Shown: one piece after another, positions 17,835-26,048 of the stretch
Layout: the number at the start of each line of letters is the position of its first letter
How positions within the stretch are numbered: position 1 is the first letter of the stretch
Assembly: GCA_028287395.1 (NCBI GenBank)
Contig: JAQBPR010000104.1
Span: forward strand, 23,413 to 87,412
Reading direction: 5' to 3'
Length of the DNA: 64,000 bases
From: Bacilli bacterium
Lineage (GTDB): Bacteria; Bacillota; Bacilli; Paenibacillales; NBRC-103111
Notes under the pieces: model-generated
What the model saw: the letters and a program-made list of their open reading frames with translations, nothing else
What the model was told of the DNA's origin: nothing
Database searches by the model: none
Position numbers and translations under genes: made by a program

Positions 17835-18428
17835 ATGAAGAAATGGAATTTTCCGAAATTCAAAATTAAGACGATTGATGTCAATAAAATAAGTGATCGA
17901 ATGCTCGTATTAAATTTATATATCACGCAATTATTAACTTTAATATTAGGTATAATCATTATTTTATTTCAAAAAAACAAGGTTTTTAATCAATTAAACT
18001 TGACACATTACGATCGTATTTTGATTTGGGGAATTTGTTTTGCCGGATTGTTTTTACTAGTAAATATGATTATCTCCAGATGGGTTCCTGATGAAGTATC
18101 TGATGATGGCGGAATGAATTTTAAATTGTTCGGCAATCGTGCGCTTTGGCACATTTTTGTCATCTCGGCTGTTGTCGCATTTTGTGAAGAACTGCTTTTT
18201 CGTGGTGCCATTCAACATTCATTTGGTTCGTATTGGACAAGTATTTTGTTTGCTGCGATTCATATTCGTTATCTACAGAATTGGATTATGACCGGATTAG
18301 TTTTTAGTGTTAGTTATGGCTTAGGTTGGATTTATGTGCAGACGGGGACTTTATGGACACCCATTCTAGCTCATTTGTTAATTGATCTGATTATGGGCTG
18401 TATTATTCGCTATCGGAGGGAAGCATGA
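17835..18428 (+). CDS. CPBP family intramembrane metalloprotease
   Basis: CPBP (CAAX/Abi) proteases cleave membrane substrates; bacterial roles include bacteriocin immunity and processing. The 197 residues contain several membrane helices, the EExxxR motif in CEELLFRGAIQ and the second metal site in AAIHIRY and LAHLLIDLIMG. The motifs look complete. It overlaps the following small membrane protein gene by four bases, so they are probably co-expressed. Substrate unknown. Confidence 0.85.
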   Translation: MKKWNFPKFKIKTIDVNKISDRMLVLNLYITQLLTLILGIIIILFQKNKVFNQLNLTHYDRILIWGICFAGLFLLVNMIISRWVPDEVSDDGGMNFKLFGNRALWHIFVISAVVAFCEELLFRGAIQHSFGSYWTSILFAAIHIRYLQNWIMTGLVFSVSYGLGWIYVQTGTLWTPILAHLLIDLIMGCIIRYRREA

Positions 18429-18619
18429 TGGCAGTCGATTCAGAATCATTGGATTCAGAGTCAAATGTGGAAGATTATATCTTGCCGCCGCGAAGTATTG
18501 TACATCCTTCAGCTAAGGGGAAACTAACGCGAATGTTCTATTCGACGATTGTTACTTTGTTTGTGCTGTTAATTTTGACTCTAATCGGATGGTTTCTGTT
18601 TAATAGTAAACATGGATGA
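18425..18619 (+). CDS. Small single-span membrane protein
   Basis: The 64-residue protein (start ATG at 18425 or 18428, both after GGAGGGAAGC) has an acidic, serine-rich N-terminus, a short PPRS-containing linker and one membrane helix near the C-terminus (TLFVLLILTLIGWFLF). Its start overlaps the CPBP protease stop, so it may be a partner or substrate of the protease. I do not recognise the family. Confidence 0.65.
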   Translation: MMAVDSESLDSESNVEDYILPPRSIVHPSAKGKLTRMFYSTIVTLFVLLILTLIGWFLFNSKHG

Positions 18620-18622
18620 ATT

Positions 18623-18657
18623 AAACTGTTATATAACTTATTTGAAACTGTTATATA
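18623..18657. repeat. Direct repeat of a palindromic 13-mer (candidate operator pair)
   Basis: AAACTGTTATATA occurs perfectly at 18623-18635 and 18645-18657, a 22-base period (about two helical turns). The core GTTATATAAC of the first copy is an exact palindrome; the second reads GTTATATAC. It lies about 75 bases upstream of the promoter for the 2-oxoacid oxidoreductase genes. Confidence 0.6.
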
Positions 18658-18731
18658 CACCTCATATTGATCGAAAAATATAGGTTTCTTTTGAATATGA
18701 AGCATTATTTAAAAAAAAGACAAACTAACTG

Positions 18732-18760
18732 TTGCGACTTAAAAGCGATGTTGTTATAAT
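18732..18760 (+). promoter_or_regulatory. Sigma-A promoter of the 2-oxoacid oxidoreductase operon
   Basis: TTGCGA at 18732-18737, a 17-base spacer and a perfect TATAAT at 18755-18760. The next gene starts at 18829. Confidence 0.75.
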
Positions 18761-18828
18761 TTAATATAAGCAATATTATGAATAGTCAATTTGTCTGTTC
18801 GTTATGAAAGAAAGGGGAAATCAGCACA

Positions 18829-19839
18829 ATGTCTATTTTGCCTAAAAAAAATGAACTTGGTTTTTTTGAAATTCGTTTAGAATCCATTGGCGGTTTAGGC
18901 GCCAATCTTGCAGGGAAGATGCTGGCTGAAGCTGGTGTTGTAGGTGTTGGTTTAAATGGTGTAAGCTTTTCGTCTTACGGATCTGAAAAGAAAGGTTCTC
19001 CCGTAAAAGCACACATTCGTTTTTGCGATATTGAGACGAACATCCGAGACACTTCACCTGTAGAAAGACCGCATGTTGTCGGAATTTTTCATGAAGCTTT
19101 GTCCAAAACAATTAATGTGAGCAGTGGGATTTATGAAGATAGCATTGTACTCGTTAATTCTGCCCATTCAACCGATGAACTAAAAGACAAGTTGAAAATG
19201 GTAGGCGGAATTATCGCTGTTGTTGATGCGACAGGGATTTCATTAGAAGAAAAAAATCGTGTCAACATGGCGATGCTTGGTGGATTATTTCGCTTATGCG
19301 AATTTTTGGATCCACAAATTATGCGTGATGTTATACGCAAATCACTTGAGAAAAAATATCCGCAATCCGTAGAACCTGCACTGCGTACGTTTGACCGTGG
19401 CTATAACGAAGTGAAATTCCAAACGATAACGTTGCCTGAAGGCCATACAATGCCAGCATTTGTTCGTCATGACACACCTGTGCTTGGTTATTCCACACAA
19501 TCCATGGGTGGAACAATCACAAATCCGGGTAACAGTATTTTGAAAGATATTAGTATTTCCCGTTCCGGAATGATGCCGCATTTCCATGAAGACAAGTGTA
19601 TCCATTGCGCGGCTTGCGACACAGCTTGCCCTGATTTTTGTTTCGTATGGGATGAGTTGGCCGATAAAAAGGGACGTCCGCAAATGTTTTTACAGGGAAT
19701 TGATTATCAATATTGCAAGGGTTGTTTGAAATGTGTAGTTGCTTGTCCGACTGAAGCACTTTCTGACGAGCGTGAAACCGAAGGTTATGGCGAAGCGAAT
19801 CGTGTACCGCACCGTTTTGATTTGGCAGTAAACAACTAA
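18829..19839 (+). CDS. 2-oxoacid:ferredoxin oxidoreductase, fused gamma and delta (ferredoxin) subunit
   Basis: The enzyme oxidatively decarboxylates a 2-oxoacid to acyl-CoA with reduction of ferredoxin. This 336-residue subunit has a gamma domain (residues about 10-190, beginning with the glycine-rich GGLGANLAGKML) and a C-terminal ferredoxin-like delta domain with two [4Fe-4S] cysteine sets: CIHCAACDTACP and CKGCLKCVVACP. The AAAGGGG ribosome site precedes the ATG. It is 25 bases before the alpha/beta gene. Substrate (pyruvate, branched-chain or other oxoacid) cannot be decided from motifs. Confidence 0.88.
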   Translation: MSILPKKNELGFFEIRLESIGGLGANLAGKMLAEAGVVGVGLNGVSFSSYGSEKKGSPVKAHIRFCDIETNIRDTSPVERPHVVGIFHEALSKTINVSSGIYEDSIVLVNSAHSTDELKDKLKMVGGIIAVVDATGISLEEKNRVNMAMLGGLFRLCEFLDPQIMRDVIRKSLEKKYPQSVEPALRTFDRGYNEVKFQTITLPEGHTMPAFVRHDTPVLGYSTQSMGGTITNPGNSILKDISISRSGMMPHFHEDKCIHCAACDTACPDFCFVWDELADKKGRPQMFLQGIDYQYCKGCLKCVVACPTEALSDERETEGYGEANRVPHRFDLAVNN

Positions 19840-19864
19840 TCGATTTAAAAAGGATGTGAAAGCA

Positions 19865-22174
19865 ATGTCGATTGAGATTAAAAAAGAAGTCAGTGAAGGT
19901 ACGATAGAACAAAGAATGGTTTATGAATCCGGAAACGAGATGGCAGCTTACGCCGCTCATCAAATTAATTATCATATTATGGGTTATTTTCCGATTTCGC
20001 CTTCTACGGAAGTTGCGCAATTTCTCGATTTGATGAAATCGAGCGGACAGCATGATATTAAATTGATTCCTGCTGACGGGGAACATGGATCCGCAGGGAT
20101 TTGTTACGGCGCTTCCACAGCAGGCGGCCGTGTATTCAACGCGACAAGCGCCAATGGTTATTTGTATATGTTGGAGCAAATGCCTGTGCAATCTGGAACT
20201 CGTTTTCCAATGGTTTTAAACTTAGTTTGTCGTTCCGTTTCTGGACCTTTAAACATTCATGGTGATCATTCTGATCTTTACTATGCTTTGAACACAGGCT
20301 GGCCTATTATTATGTGCCGTGATCCACAAGCTGTTTATGATATGAATATTATGGCGATTAAATTGGCTGAAGATCCTGAAGTTCGTCTTCCTGTTATGGT
20401 TGCTTCGGATGGATATTTTACTTCACATCAAAAACGTCGTGTGCAAACTTTTGCTCATCGTACGGATGTTCATGCTTTTGTTGGTGCTTTGCCTGCACAA
20501 ATAGGTCAACCGGATGTTTTGGATCGTAACAATCCCATTACCGTTGGGCCTTACATGAATGAACCGGATTATATTAACAACTGCTATCAACAATCCGTTG
20601 CGATGTATAATGCGGAGAAGGTTTTTGACCGTATTCGTAAAGAGTATTTAGTATTAACGGGCCGTGATTATCCGATTTTGGATCTTTACCGTATGGAAGA
20701 TGCAGAAGTTGCTGTATTCATTATGAATTCCTCTTCCGAAATTATTAAAGACGTTGTCGATCAGTTGCGGGAGAAAGGGATTAAAGCGGGTTCCATCGCG
20801 CCGAATATGATTCGTCCTTTCCCACAAAAAGCTATTGCTGAAGCATTGAAGAATGTAAAAGCATTGACTGTAGCCGATCGTGCTGATTCCTATGGTGCTT
20901 ATGGCGGTAATATGACACAAGAAGTGAAAGCTGCTTTGTTCACTTATGGCAACAGTACAACAATGGTCGTAAGCCGTGTTTATGGTTTAGGCGGTAAAGA
21001 TTTTTATGCTGAAGACGGTCATGCGATGTTTGAATATTCCTTGGACGCGCTTGCTAAAGGCAAGGTTGAAGTTCCTTTTGATTATCATGGTCATACACCA
21101 GGCGATCCGAATAAAAAAATGGAACGTGTGCTTAATCCAATGAAATTTGAAGATTTGAAAACCGGTCTTATTACAGTTACTAAAGATGAAGAAACAGGCA
21201 GATTAAATGTGAAAATTCCACCGCTTCGCGCTTTAACGAAAAAGCCGAAACGTATCGCTCCGGGTCATGGTGCATGCCCAGGCTGCGGTATTTTCTCTGG
21301 ATTAGAGTTGTTCTTCAAAGGAATTGAAGGCGACATTGTTTCCTTGTTTCATACAGGCTGTGCGATGGTTGTTACAACAGGCTACCCTTACAGTTCGCAT
21401 AAAGCGACTTATATTCATAATTTGTTCAATAATGGAGCTGCTACGCTGTCAGGTGTTGTAGAAATGTTCTGGGAGCGCAAACGCCGTGGAGAATTAGAGC
21501 ATCTTAATCTCCAAGATGACTTCACCTTCGTGATGATTACGGGGGATGGCGGTATGGATATTGGCATGGGTCCTGCAATTGGTGCTGCGCTTCGTAACCA
21601 TAAAATGATTATTTTAGAGTATGATAATGAAGGTTATATGAACACAGGGGCTCAATTGTCTTACTCAACGCCAATGGGCCACAGAACGTCCACTTCCAAT
21701 GTTGGTAAGCATCAGGGCGGTAAAATGTTCCATCATAAGGATACTGCACAAATTATGGCAGCAACCAATATTCCTTATGTATTTACAGGCTCGGAAGCTT
21801 CACCGCAAGACTTGGTAAAAAAAGCGGCGAAAGCACAATGGTACGCGCAAAATGTCGGAATGGTTTATGGGAAAATTTTGATTACTTGCCCACTTAACTG
21901 GCTGTCGGAGGAAAAAGAGGGTTCTACGATCATTGGTAATGCGGTCGATTGTTGTTTCTTCCCGCTATATGAAATTGAAAATGGCGTTACAACCATCACT
22001 TACAATCCGGAGGATAAAGGTAAACGCGTTCCGGTAAGCGATTGGTTAAAGACGATGGGTAAAACAAGACATATGGTCAAACCGGAATATTCAGACTCCT
22101 TGAAAATGTTTGAGGATGAAGTGGAACGTCGTTGGGTTCGTTTGAAAGCTAAAAGCGAGCACGAGTTCCTGTAA
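19865..22174 (+). CDS. 2-oxoacid:ferredoxin oxidoreductase, fused alpha and beta subunit
   Basis: This is the catalytic part of the oxidoreductase. The protein of about 769 residues joins an alpha domain (residues about 20-400, with GYFPISPSTEVAQF and a C-terminal pyrimidine-binding and domain II part) to a beta domain (about 460-760) that starts with PGHGACPGCGIFSG, a cluster ligand region, and carries the thiamine pyrophosphate motif GDGGMDIGMG with a downstream asparagine. The ATG at 19865 is chosen; the GTG at 19856 is too close to the AAGGATG ribosome site. Together with the preceding gene it gives a complete four-domain enzyme from two genes. A strong terminator follows. Confidence 0.88.
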   Translation: MSIEIKKEVSEGTIEQRMVYESGNEMAAYAAHQINYHIMGYFPISPSTEVAQFLDLMKSSGQHDIKLIPADGEHGSAGICYGASTAGGRVFNATSANGYLYMLEQMPVQSGTRFPMVLNLVCRSVSGPLNIHGDHSDLYYALNTGWPIIMCRDPQAVYDMNIMAIKLAEDPEVRLPVMVASDGYFTSHQKRRVQTFAHRTDVHAFVGALPAQIGQPDVLDRNNPITVGPYMNEPDYINNCYQQSVAMYNAEKVFDRIRKEYLVLTGRDYPILDLYRMEDAEVAVFIMNSSSEIIKDVVDQLREKGIKAGSIAPNMIRPFPQKAIAEALKNVKALTVADRADSYGAYGGNMTQEVKAALFTYGNSTTMVVSRVYGLGGKDFYAEDGHAMFEYSLDALAKGKVEVPFDYHGHTPGDPNKKMERVLNPMKFEDLKTGLITVTKDEETGRLNVKIPPLRALTKKPKRIAPGHGACPGCGIFSGLELFFKGIEGDIVSLFHTGCAMVVTTGYPYSSHKATYIHNLFNNGAATLSGVVEMFWERKRRGELEHLNLQDDFTFVMITGDGGMDIGMGPAIGAALRNHKMIILEYDNEGYMNTGAQLSYSTPMGHRTSTSNVGKHQGGKMFHHKDTAQIMAATNIPYVFTGSEASPQDLVKKAAKAQWYAQNVGMVYGKILITCPLNWLSEEKEGSTIIGNAVDCCFFPLYEIENGVTTITYNPEDKGKRVPVSDWLKTMGKTRHMVKPEYSDSLKMFEDEVERRWVRLKAKSEHEFL

Positions 22175-22205
22175 TTTTAAAATATTTCATCATGCTTTAA
22201 GTAAC

Positions 22206-22241
22206 AAAAATCCTGCCACGAGTAATCGCGGCAGGATTTTT
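22206..22241 (+). terminator. Rho-independent terminator after the oxidoreductase operon
   Basis: A perfect 12-bp stem AAAAATCCTGCC/GGCAGGATTTTT has a 12-base loop, and its A-rich and T-rich arms could work in both directions. Confidence 0.9.
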
Positions 22242-22288
22242 GTTGTGAATTTTTTTGCTTCTCAGCTTTACGAAAACTTTTACCTCAG

Positions 22289-22335
22289 TTGAAAATGAGT
22301 TTCTTGAATTGACGAAGGGGGAAACTCATTTTCAA
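22289..22335. repeat. Perfect 15-bp inverted repeat
   Basis: TTGAAAATGAGTTTC (22289-22303) and its exact reverse complement (22321-22335) flank a 17-base loop. No T run follows, so it is not a typical terminator. It lies in the 287-base gap between two convergent genes. Confidence 0.7.
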
Positions 22336-22399
22336 AGTCGGCACGTAAACTTTCCAAACACACCTATTACTTCACTTCGCCATTTTTTGAACAAAGTTA

Positions 22400-22436
22400 A
22401 AAGTTTTGCATTTGTAAAACTCGCTTCGAAAGCATA
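22400..22436 (-). repeat. Dispersed hairpin repeat, copy 1 (no gene attached)
   Basis: On the minus strand this reads TATGCTTTCGAAGCGAG, then TTTTACAAATGCAAAACTTT. It matches the element at 58744-58783 almost base for base, and the shorter copy at 35839-35884. Unlike those two, it is not followed by AGGAGG and a gene; it lies downstream of the deacetylase gene. Confidence 0.7.
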
Positions 22437-22461
22437 CTTTCATACAAAACAACCGTTAAAC

Positions 22462-23304
22462 TCATTTTACTTCCGCTTCCGTATCAATCAACCGAGGATC
22501 AAGGAAACTATAGCCTTTATCTTCAAGCTGTGTCAGAAGTGTATCCAATGCTTGCACAGTCCATGGCAGTTCATGCATCAGAATATTACTGCCGGGATGT
22601 AGTAATTTAAAAATATTTGTAACTAAGGTTTTTGATTTTGTAGTGATACTGAACCCTTTGTTTTCAAGATCCCAATCCAGAGACCCGTCTGACCAGGTCA
22701 TGAATAACATTTTGTTTTGTTTAGCTACTTCTCTGACATGATCGTTAGAAGATGCAAAAGGTGGGCGAAAAAATATAGGCGTAATGCCAATCGTATCTTT
22801 TACAATTTTTTGTACATCGTTCAATTGTTGATCAATTTTAGCATTGTTTTCTTTTTTGAGTTCGATATGATCCCATGAATGATTGCCAATAATTTGCCCG
22901 CGGTCATAAACTAATTTAAGCAATTCAGGTTTGGCTTTGATCCGATACCCATTCATAAAAAAAATCGCTTTTGCCTTGTGTTTGTCAAGGGTATCCAGCA
23001 TGGGTTCGATCATAGACTTATCTTTAGGGCCATCATCAAAGGTTAATAACACAACCTTTTTGTTCCCATTGGGGTCTATGGGGACCAGATCATAATTTTT
23101 ATTCATTCGGTACGTTTTCGTGAGACTTTCTGTATTAGGGTTAGGAGATGGTGAAGGTGAAGCAGTAGGTGTAGGCATAGGACTAGGTGTTACTTGAACT
23201 GTTGGTGCTGCTGTTGAAGCTACTTCGTTAGATGGTGTTGTTTTACTTCCGCAAGCCGCAAGCGGCAAAGCAAGTAAAAGTACAGCAGCGATTATTTTTT
23301 TCAT
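22462..23304 (-). CDS. Polysaccharide deacetylase family lipoprotein
   Basis: NodB-type deacetylases remove acetyl groups from cell-wall or extracellular glycans. The 280-residue protein starts with a lipoprotein signal (lipobox LPLAAC), then a Ser/Pro/Thr-rich linker of about 45 residues. The NodB domain shows the metal and catalytic motif LTFDDGPKD, the histidine pair in GNHSWDH, and RPPF near the active site. The ATG at 23304 follows AGAGGTG; the in-frame GTG at 23313 is part of that ribosome site. It is monocistronic. It probably acts on the outer face of the membrane on peptidoglycan, but the substrate is an inference. Confidence 0.88.
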   Translation of the reverse strand: MKKIIAAVLLLALPLAACGSKTTPSNEVASTAAPTVQVTPSPMPTPTASPSPSPNPNTESLTKTYRMNKNYDLVPIDPNGNKKVVLLTFDDGPKDKSMIEPMLDTLDKHKAKAIFFMNGYRIKAKPELLKLVYDRGQIIGNHSWDHIELKKENNAKIDQQLNDVQKIVKDTIGITPIFFRPPFASSNDHVREVAKQNKMLFMTWSDGSLDWDLENKGFSITTKSKTLVTNIFKLLHPGSNILMHELPWTVQALDTLLTQLEDKGYSFLDPRLIDTEAEVK

Positions 23305-23457
23305 TAAATTCACCTCTATGTAGAATAATGTTATTGTAACATATTATTTAAGGATTAACCTTCGATCTAATTTCCTATATTTTTAACGGATAAATAGTAA
23401 GGTAAAGTGAAAACTAAAAGGGTGATAAGAAATACGTGAAGAAACGGAGGGAAGCAT

Positions 23458-23781
23458 ATGCGTATGGGAATGTTCTTATTAGGTGGAATAGTAGGTGCAG
23501 CGGCAGTGGTTTACATCAATCGAAACAATATGATGATGTCAAACTTTTCAAATGCCGGACAATCCGTTGGCAACATGATGGATAAAGCAAAAACAAAATT
23601 TTCAAGTATGAATATGGGAATGAATAGGGATACCGAAAAGAGTAATCAAAACTCAACACAATCTAATGATAAGACGGATTTATCTAAGGTAGAGGAAATC
23701 GTTAATAAGGATCCAAATTTAAAAAGCAAAGTGGATGAGATCTTAGAAAACCAAAGTTCAACTAATTTTAGAATGCAATAG
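23458..23781 (+). CDS. Small membrane-anchored protein of unknown function
   Basis: The 107-residue protein begins with one glycine/alanine-rich membrane segment (about residues 5-20, FLLGGIVGAAAVVYI), then a Met/Asn/Ser-rich stretch and a polar C-terminus that may form helices. It resembles YtxH-like general-stress membrane proteins in layout, but I cannot support that family. CGGAGGGA precedes the ATG. It is flanked by its own terminator. Confidence 0.65.
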   Translation: MRMGMFLLGGIVGAAAVVYINRNNMMMSNFSNAGQSVGNMMDKAKTKFSSMNMGMNRDTEKSNQNSTQSNDKTDLSKVEEIVNKDPNLKSKVDEILENQSSTNFRMQ

Positions 23782-23790
23782 AATCAAAAA

Positions 23791-23841
23791 AGAAGCTGTT
23801 CCAATTGTAGATAAACCTACCTTTGGGGCAGTTTCTTTTTT
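23791..23841 (+). terminator. Rho-independent terminator
   Basis: Imperfect stem AGAAGCTGTTCC (23791-23802) with GGGGCAGTTTCT (23825-23836) followed by a T run. Confidence 0.7.
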
Positions 23842-23922
23842 ATTCTTTTATTTTACTTATATATTGCATTTCGTTTTAAAAAAATTAATAACATGATATA
23901 ATAGAAATAGATTTAATTGCTG

Positions 23923-23951
23923 TTGATTTCATCACATTTTCATGCAATAAT
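23923..23951 (+). promoter_or_regulatory. Candidate promoter for the mecA-like gene
   Basis: TTGATT, a 17-base spacer and AATAAT. A further good -10 (TATAAT, 23897-23902) upstream lacks a clear -35. The start of transcription is uncertain. Confidence 0.4.
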
Positions 23952-23995
23952 CATAATCTGTATTATACTTCAAGTAACGTTGAGGGGGATCCTAT

Positions 23996-24604
23996 ATGAA
24001 AATCGAGCGACTAAGTCCAGACAAAATAAGGATTTTCCTAACCTTTGACGATTTGACTGAACGTGGAATTCAAAAAGAAGATATGTGGCGAGAGGTTCCC
24101 AAGGTTCATGAGCTTTTCAGTGAAATGATGGAACAGGCTTATTCTGAACTGGGATTTGATGCTTCAGGGCCTTTAGCCGTTGAGGTATTCGCGCTTCCCG
24201 CTCAAGGGATGGTCGTGATCGTTACAAAAAGTAGAATGAATTCTTCGCATAATCAGAGTAATATCGAGGATGAGGAAGATGAAGACGTTTATGAAATGGA
24301 AGTCACGTTAGAGCAGACGGATTTAATATCCTACGCTTTTCATGATTTCGAAGACTTGTTGAGCATGGCCAAGGTAATTAATCCATTGTTGGTGGACGGT
24401 GGAATTCTGTTCTCATATCAAAATAAATGGATTTTACAATTAGAGCCAGTTGATATGGAAGAAAAAGAAAGTCGTTACCAAGCTTTGATTGCCGTACTTT
24501 CCGAATATGGTGAAGCGACTTCGGTTACTAGAGCCGTTCTGGAGGAATATGGTAAAATCATCATTGCAGATGATGCGGTTAAAGTGCTCTGTTCCTATTT
24601 TTAA
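23996..24604 (+). CDS. mecA: Adaptor protein MecA family (MecA/YpbH)
   Basis: MecA-type adaptors bring substrates such as ComK or misfolded proteins to the ClpCP protease. The 202 residues begin MKIERLSPDKIRIFLTFDDL, the typical N-terminal substrate-binding domain. An acidic linker (DEEDEDVYEME, about residues 92-102) leads to the ClpC-binding C-terminal domain with ISYAFHDFEDLLSMAK. The gene is followed by glutamate dehydrogenase and prsW as in the B. subtilis ypbH (mecB) neighbourhood, so it could be the YpbH form rather than MecA itself. GAGGGGGA precedes the ATG. Confidence 0.9.
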   Translation: MKIERLSPDKIRIFLTFDDLTERGIQKEDMWREVPKVHELFSEMMEQAYSELGFDASGPLAVEVFALPAQGMVVIVTKSRMNSSHNQSNIEDEEDEDVYEMEVTLEQTDLISYAFHDFEDLLSMAKVINPLLVDGGILFSYQNKWILQLEPVDMEEKESRYQALIAVLSEYGEATSVTRAVLEEYGKIIIADDAVKVLCSYF

Positions 24605-24625
24605 TCCTTAAATATTCATAAAAAA

Positions 24626-24658
24626 GGCCCGTAAAACATTTTGTTTTGCGGGTTATTT
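24626..24658 (+). terminator. Rho-independent terminator after mecA
   Basis: The CCCGTAAAACA and TGTTTTGCGGG arms pair with one mismatch around a short T-rich loop, then TTATTTAT. Confidence 0.75.
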
Positions 24659-24750
24659 ATATTTATAAGTGATGAGAATAGTTTAATGACCTCAAGTGCA
24701 TTATAGGTGGAAGTGCCGCTATAAAGTACATTTGGATTGGGGTGAAATGA

Positions 24751-26010
24751 TTGATTAATGCAACTGCAACAGAAAATTTAAATGTTCTCGATTCTACACA
24801 GCTTATTATTGAAGAGGCGTTAAATAAATTAGGCTTTTCCACAGAAATGTACGAGTTGTTAAAGGAGCCGCTACGTTTATTGACGGTTCGTATTCCCATA
24901 CGCATGGATAATGGGAAAATTAGGATATTTACAGGATATCGTTCCCAACATAATGATTCCATTGGACCGACAAAAGGGGGCATTCGCTTTCATCCGGATG
25001 TTAATGAAGATGAAGTGAAAGCATTATCGATTTGGATGAGTCTCAAATGTGGGATTGTAAACCTTCCCTTTGGGGGAGGCAAAGGCGGAATTATATGCGA
25101 TCCGCGAGAAATGTCTTTTAATGAACTTGAAAAACTAAGTCGCGGCTATGTCCGCGCAATTAGTCAATTGGTTGGTCCTAACAAAGATATTCCAGCACCT
25201 GATGTCATGACGAACTCTCAGATTATGGCATGGATGATGGACGAATATAGTCGTATTCGTGAATTCGATTCCCCTGGATTTATAACAGGTAAGCCGATTA
25301 TACTTGGCGGGTCGCAAGGAAGAGAGACCGCAACAGCTAAAGGCGTGATTCATATGATCCGGCTCGCTATGGAAAAACGTGATTTAAGTATGGATCAAAC
25401 TAAAATCATTATCCAGGGCTTTGGCAATGCCGGTAGTTATTTGGCCAAATTTTTGTATGAATCAGGAGCAAAGGTTATTGGAATTTCAGATGTTTATGGT
25501 GCGATATACGATGCAGAGGGCTTGGATATTTTAACTTTACTGGATCGGCGCGATTCATTTGGAACGATAACCAAACTGTTTGTAAATACGATTTCTAATC
25601 AACAATTGTTGGAGCAAGAATGTGATATCCTTGTGCCAGCTGCGATTGAGAATCAAATTACTCAACAAAATGCCAGTCGTATTCGCGCGAAAATTATCGT
25701 AGAGGCCGCTAATGGACCTACTACATTGGAAGCTACTAGAATATTGTCACAACAAGGAGTACTGCTTGTTCCTGATATTTTAGCGAGTGCAGGCGGAGTG
25801 GTCGTTTCCTATTTTGAATGGGTGCAAAATAATCAAGGTTATTATTGGTCCGAAGCTGAAGTTGAAACCAAGCTGCAGGAAGTAATGGAAAAAGCATTTG
25901 AAAATGTCTATAATGTTCATATAACTAAAGGCGTGAATATGCGTTTGGCAGCCTATATGGTAGGTGTGCGAAAAATGGCTGAGGCATCTCATTTACGTGG
26001 TTGGGTTTAA
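24751..26010 (+). CDS. gudB: NAD-type glutamate dehydrogenase (GudB/RocG family)
   Basis: The enzyme interconverts glutamate and 2-oxoglutarate plus ammonia. The 419 residues show the substrate region GGIRFHPDVNEDEVKALS with the catalytic lysine in LPFGGGKGG, and the Rossmann motif QGFGNAGSYLAKFL. The start is TTG with TTGGGGTGA upstream; the ATG four bases earlier runs into a stop after three codons. Position after mecA-like ypbH matches B. subtilis gudB, which is why I use that symbol; RocG cannot be excluded by sequence alone. The intervening ypdA gene of B. subtilis is absent. Confidence 0.92.
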   Translation: MINATATENLNVLDSTQLIIEEALNKLGFSTEMYELLKEPLRLLTVRIPIRMDNGKIRIFTGYRSQHNDSIGPTKGGIRFHPDVNEDEVKALSIWMSLKCGIVNLPFGGGKGGIICDPREMSFNELEKLSRGYVRAISQLVGPNKDIPAPDVMTNSQIMAWMMDEYSRIREFDSPGFITGKPIILGGSQGRETATAKGVIHMIRLAMEKRDLSMDQTKIIIQGFGNAGSYLAKFLYESGAKVIGISDVYGAIYDAEGLDILTLLDRRDSFGTITKLFVNTISNQQLLEQECDILVPAAIENQITQQNASRIRAKIIVEAANGPTTLEATRILSQQGVLLVPDILASAGGVVVSYFEWVQNNQGYYWSEAEVETKLQEVMEKAFENVYNVHITKGVNMRLAAYMVGVRKMAEASHLRGWV

Positions 26011-26048
26011 AATGGCTGGTTTAATCATTATTCACAGGAGGGTTCAGG

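Noticed and set aside
22255..22602. A 115-residue open frame on the plus strand across the inverted repeat and the deacetylase 3' end
   Set aside because: No ribosome site, composition unlike a protein, and it overlaps the deacetylase gene on the other strand.
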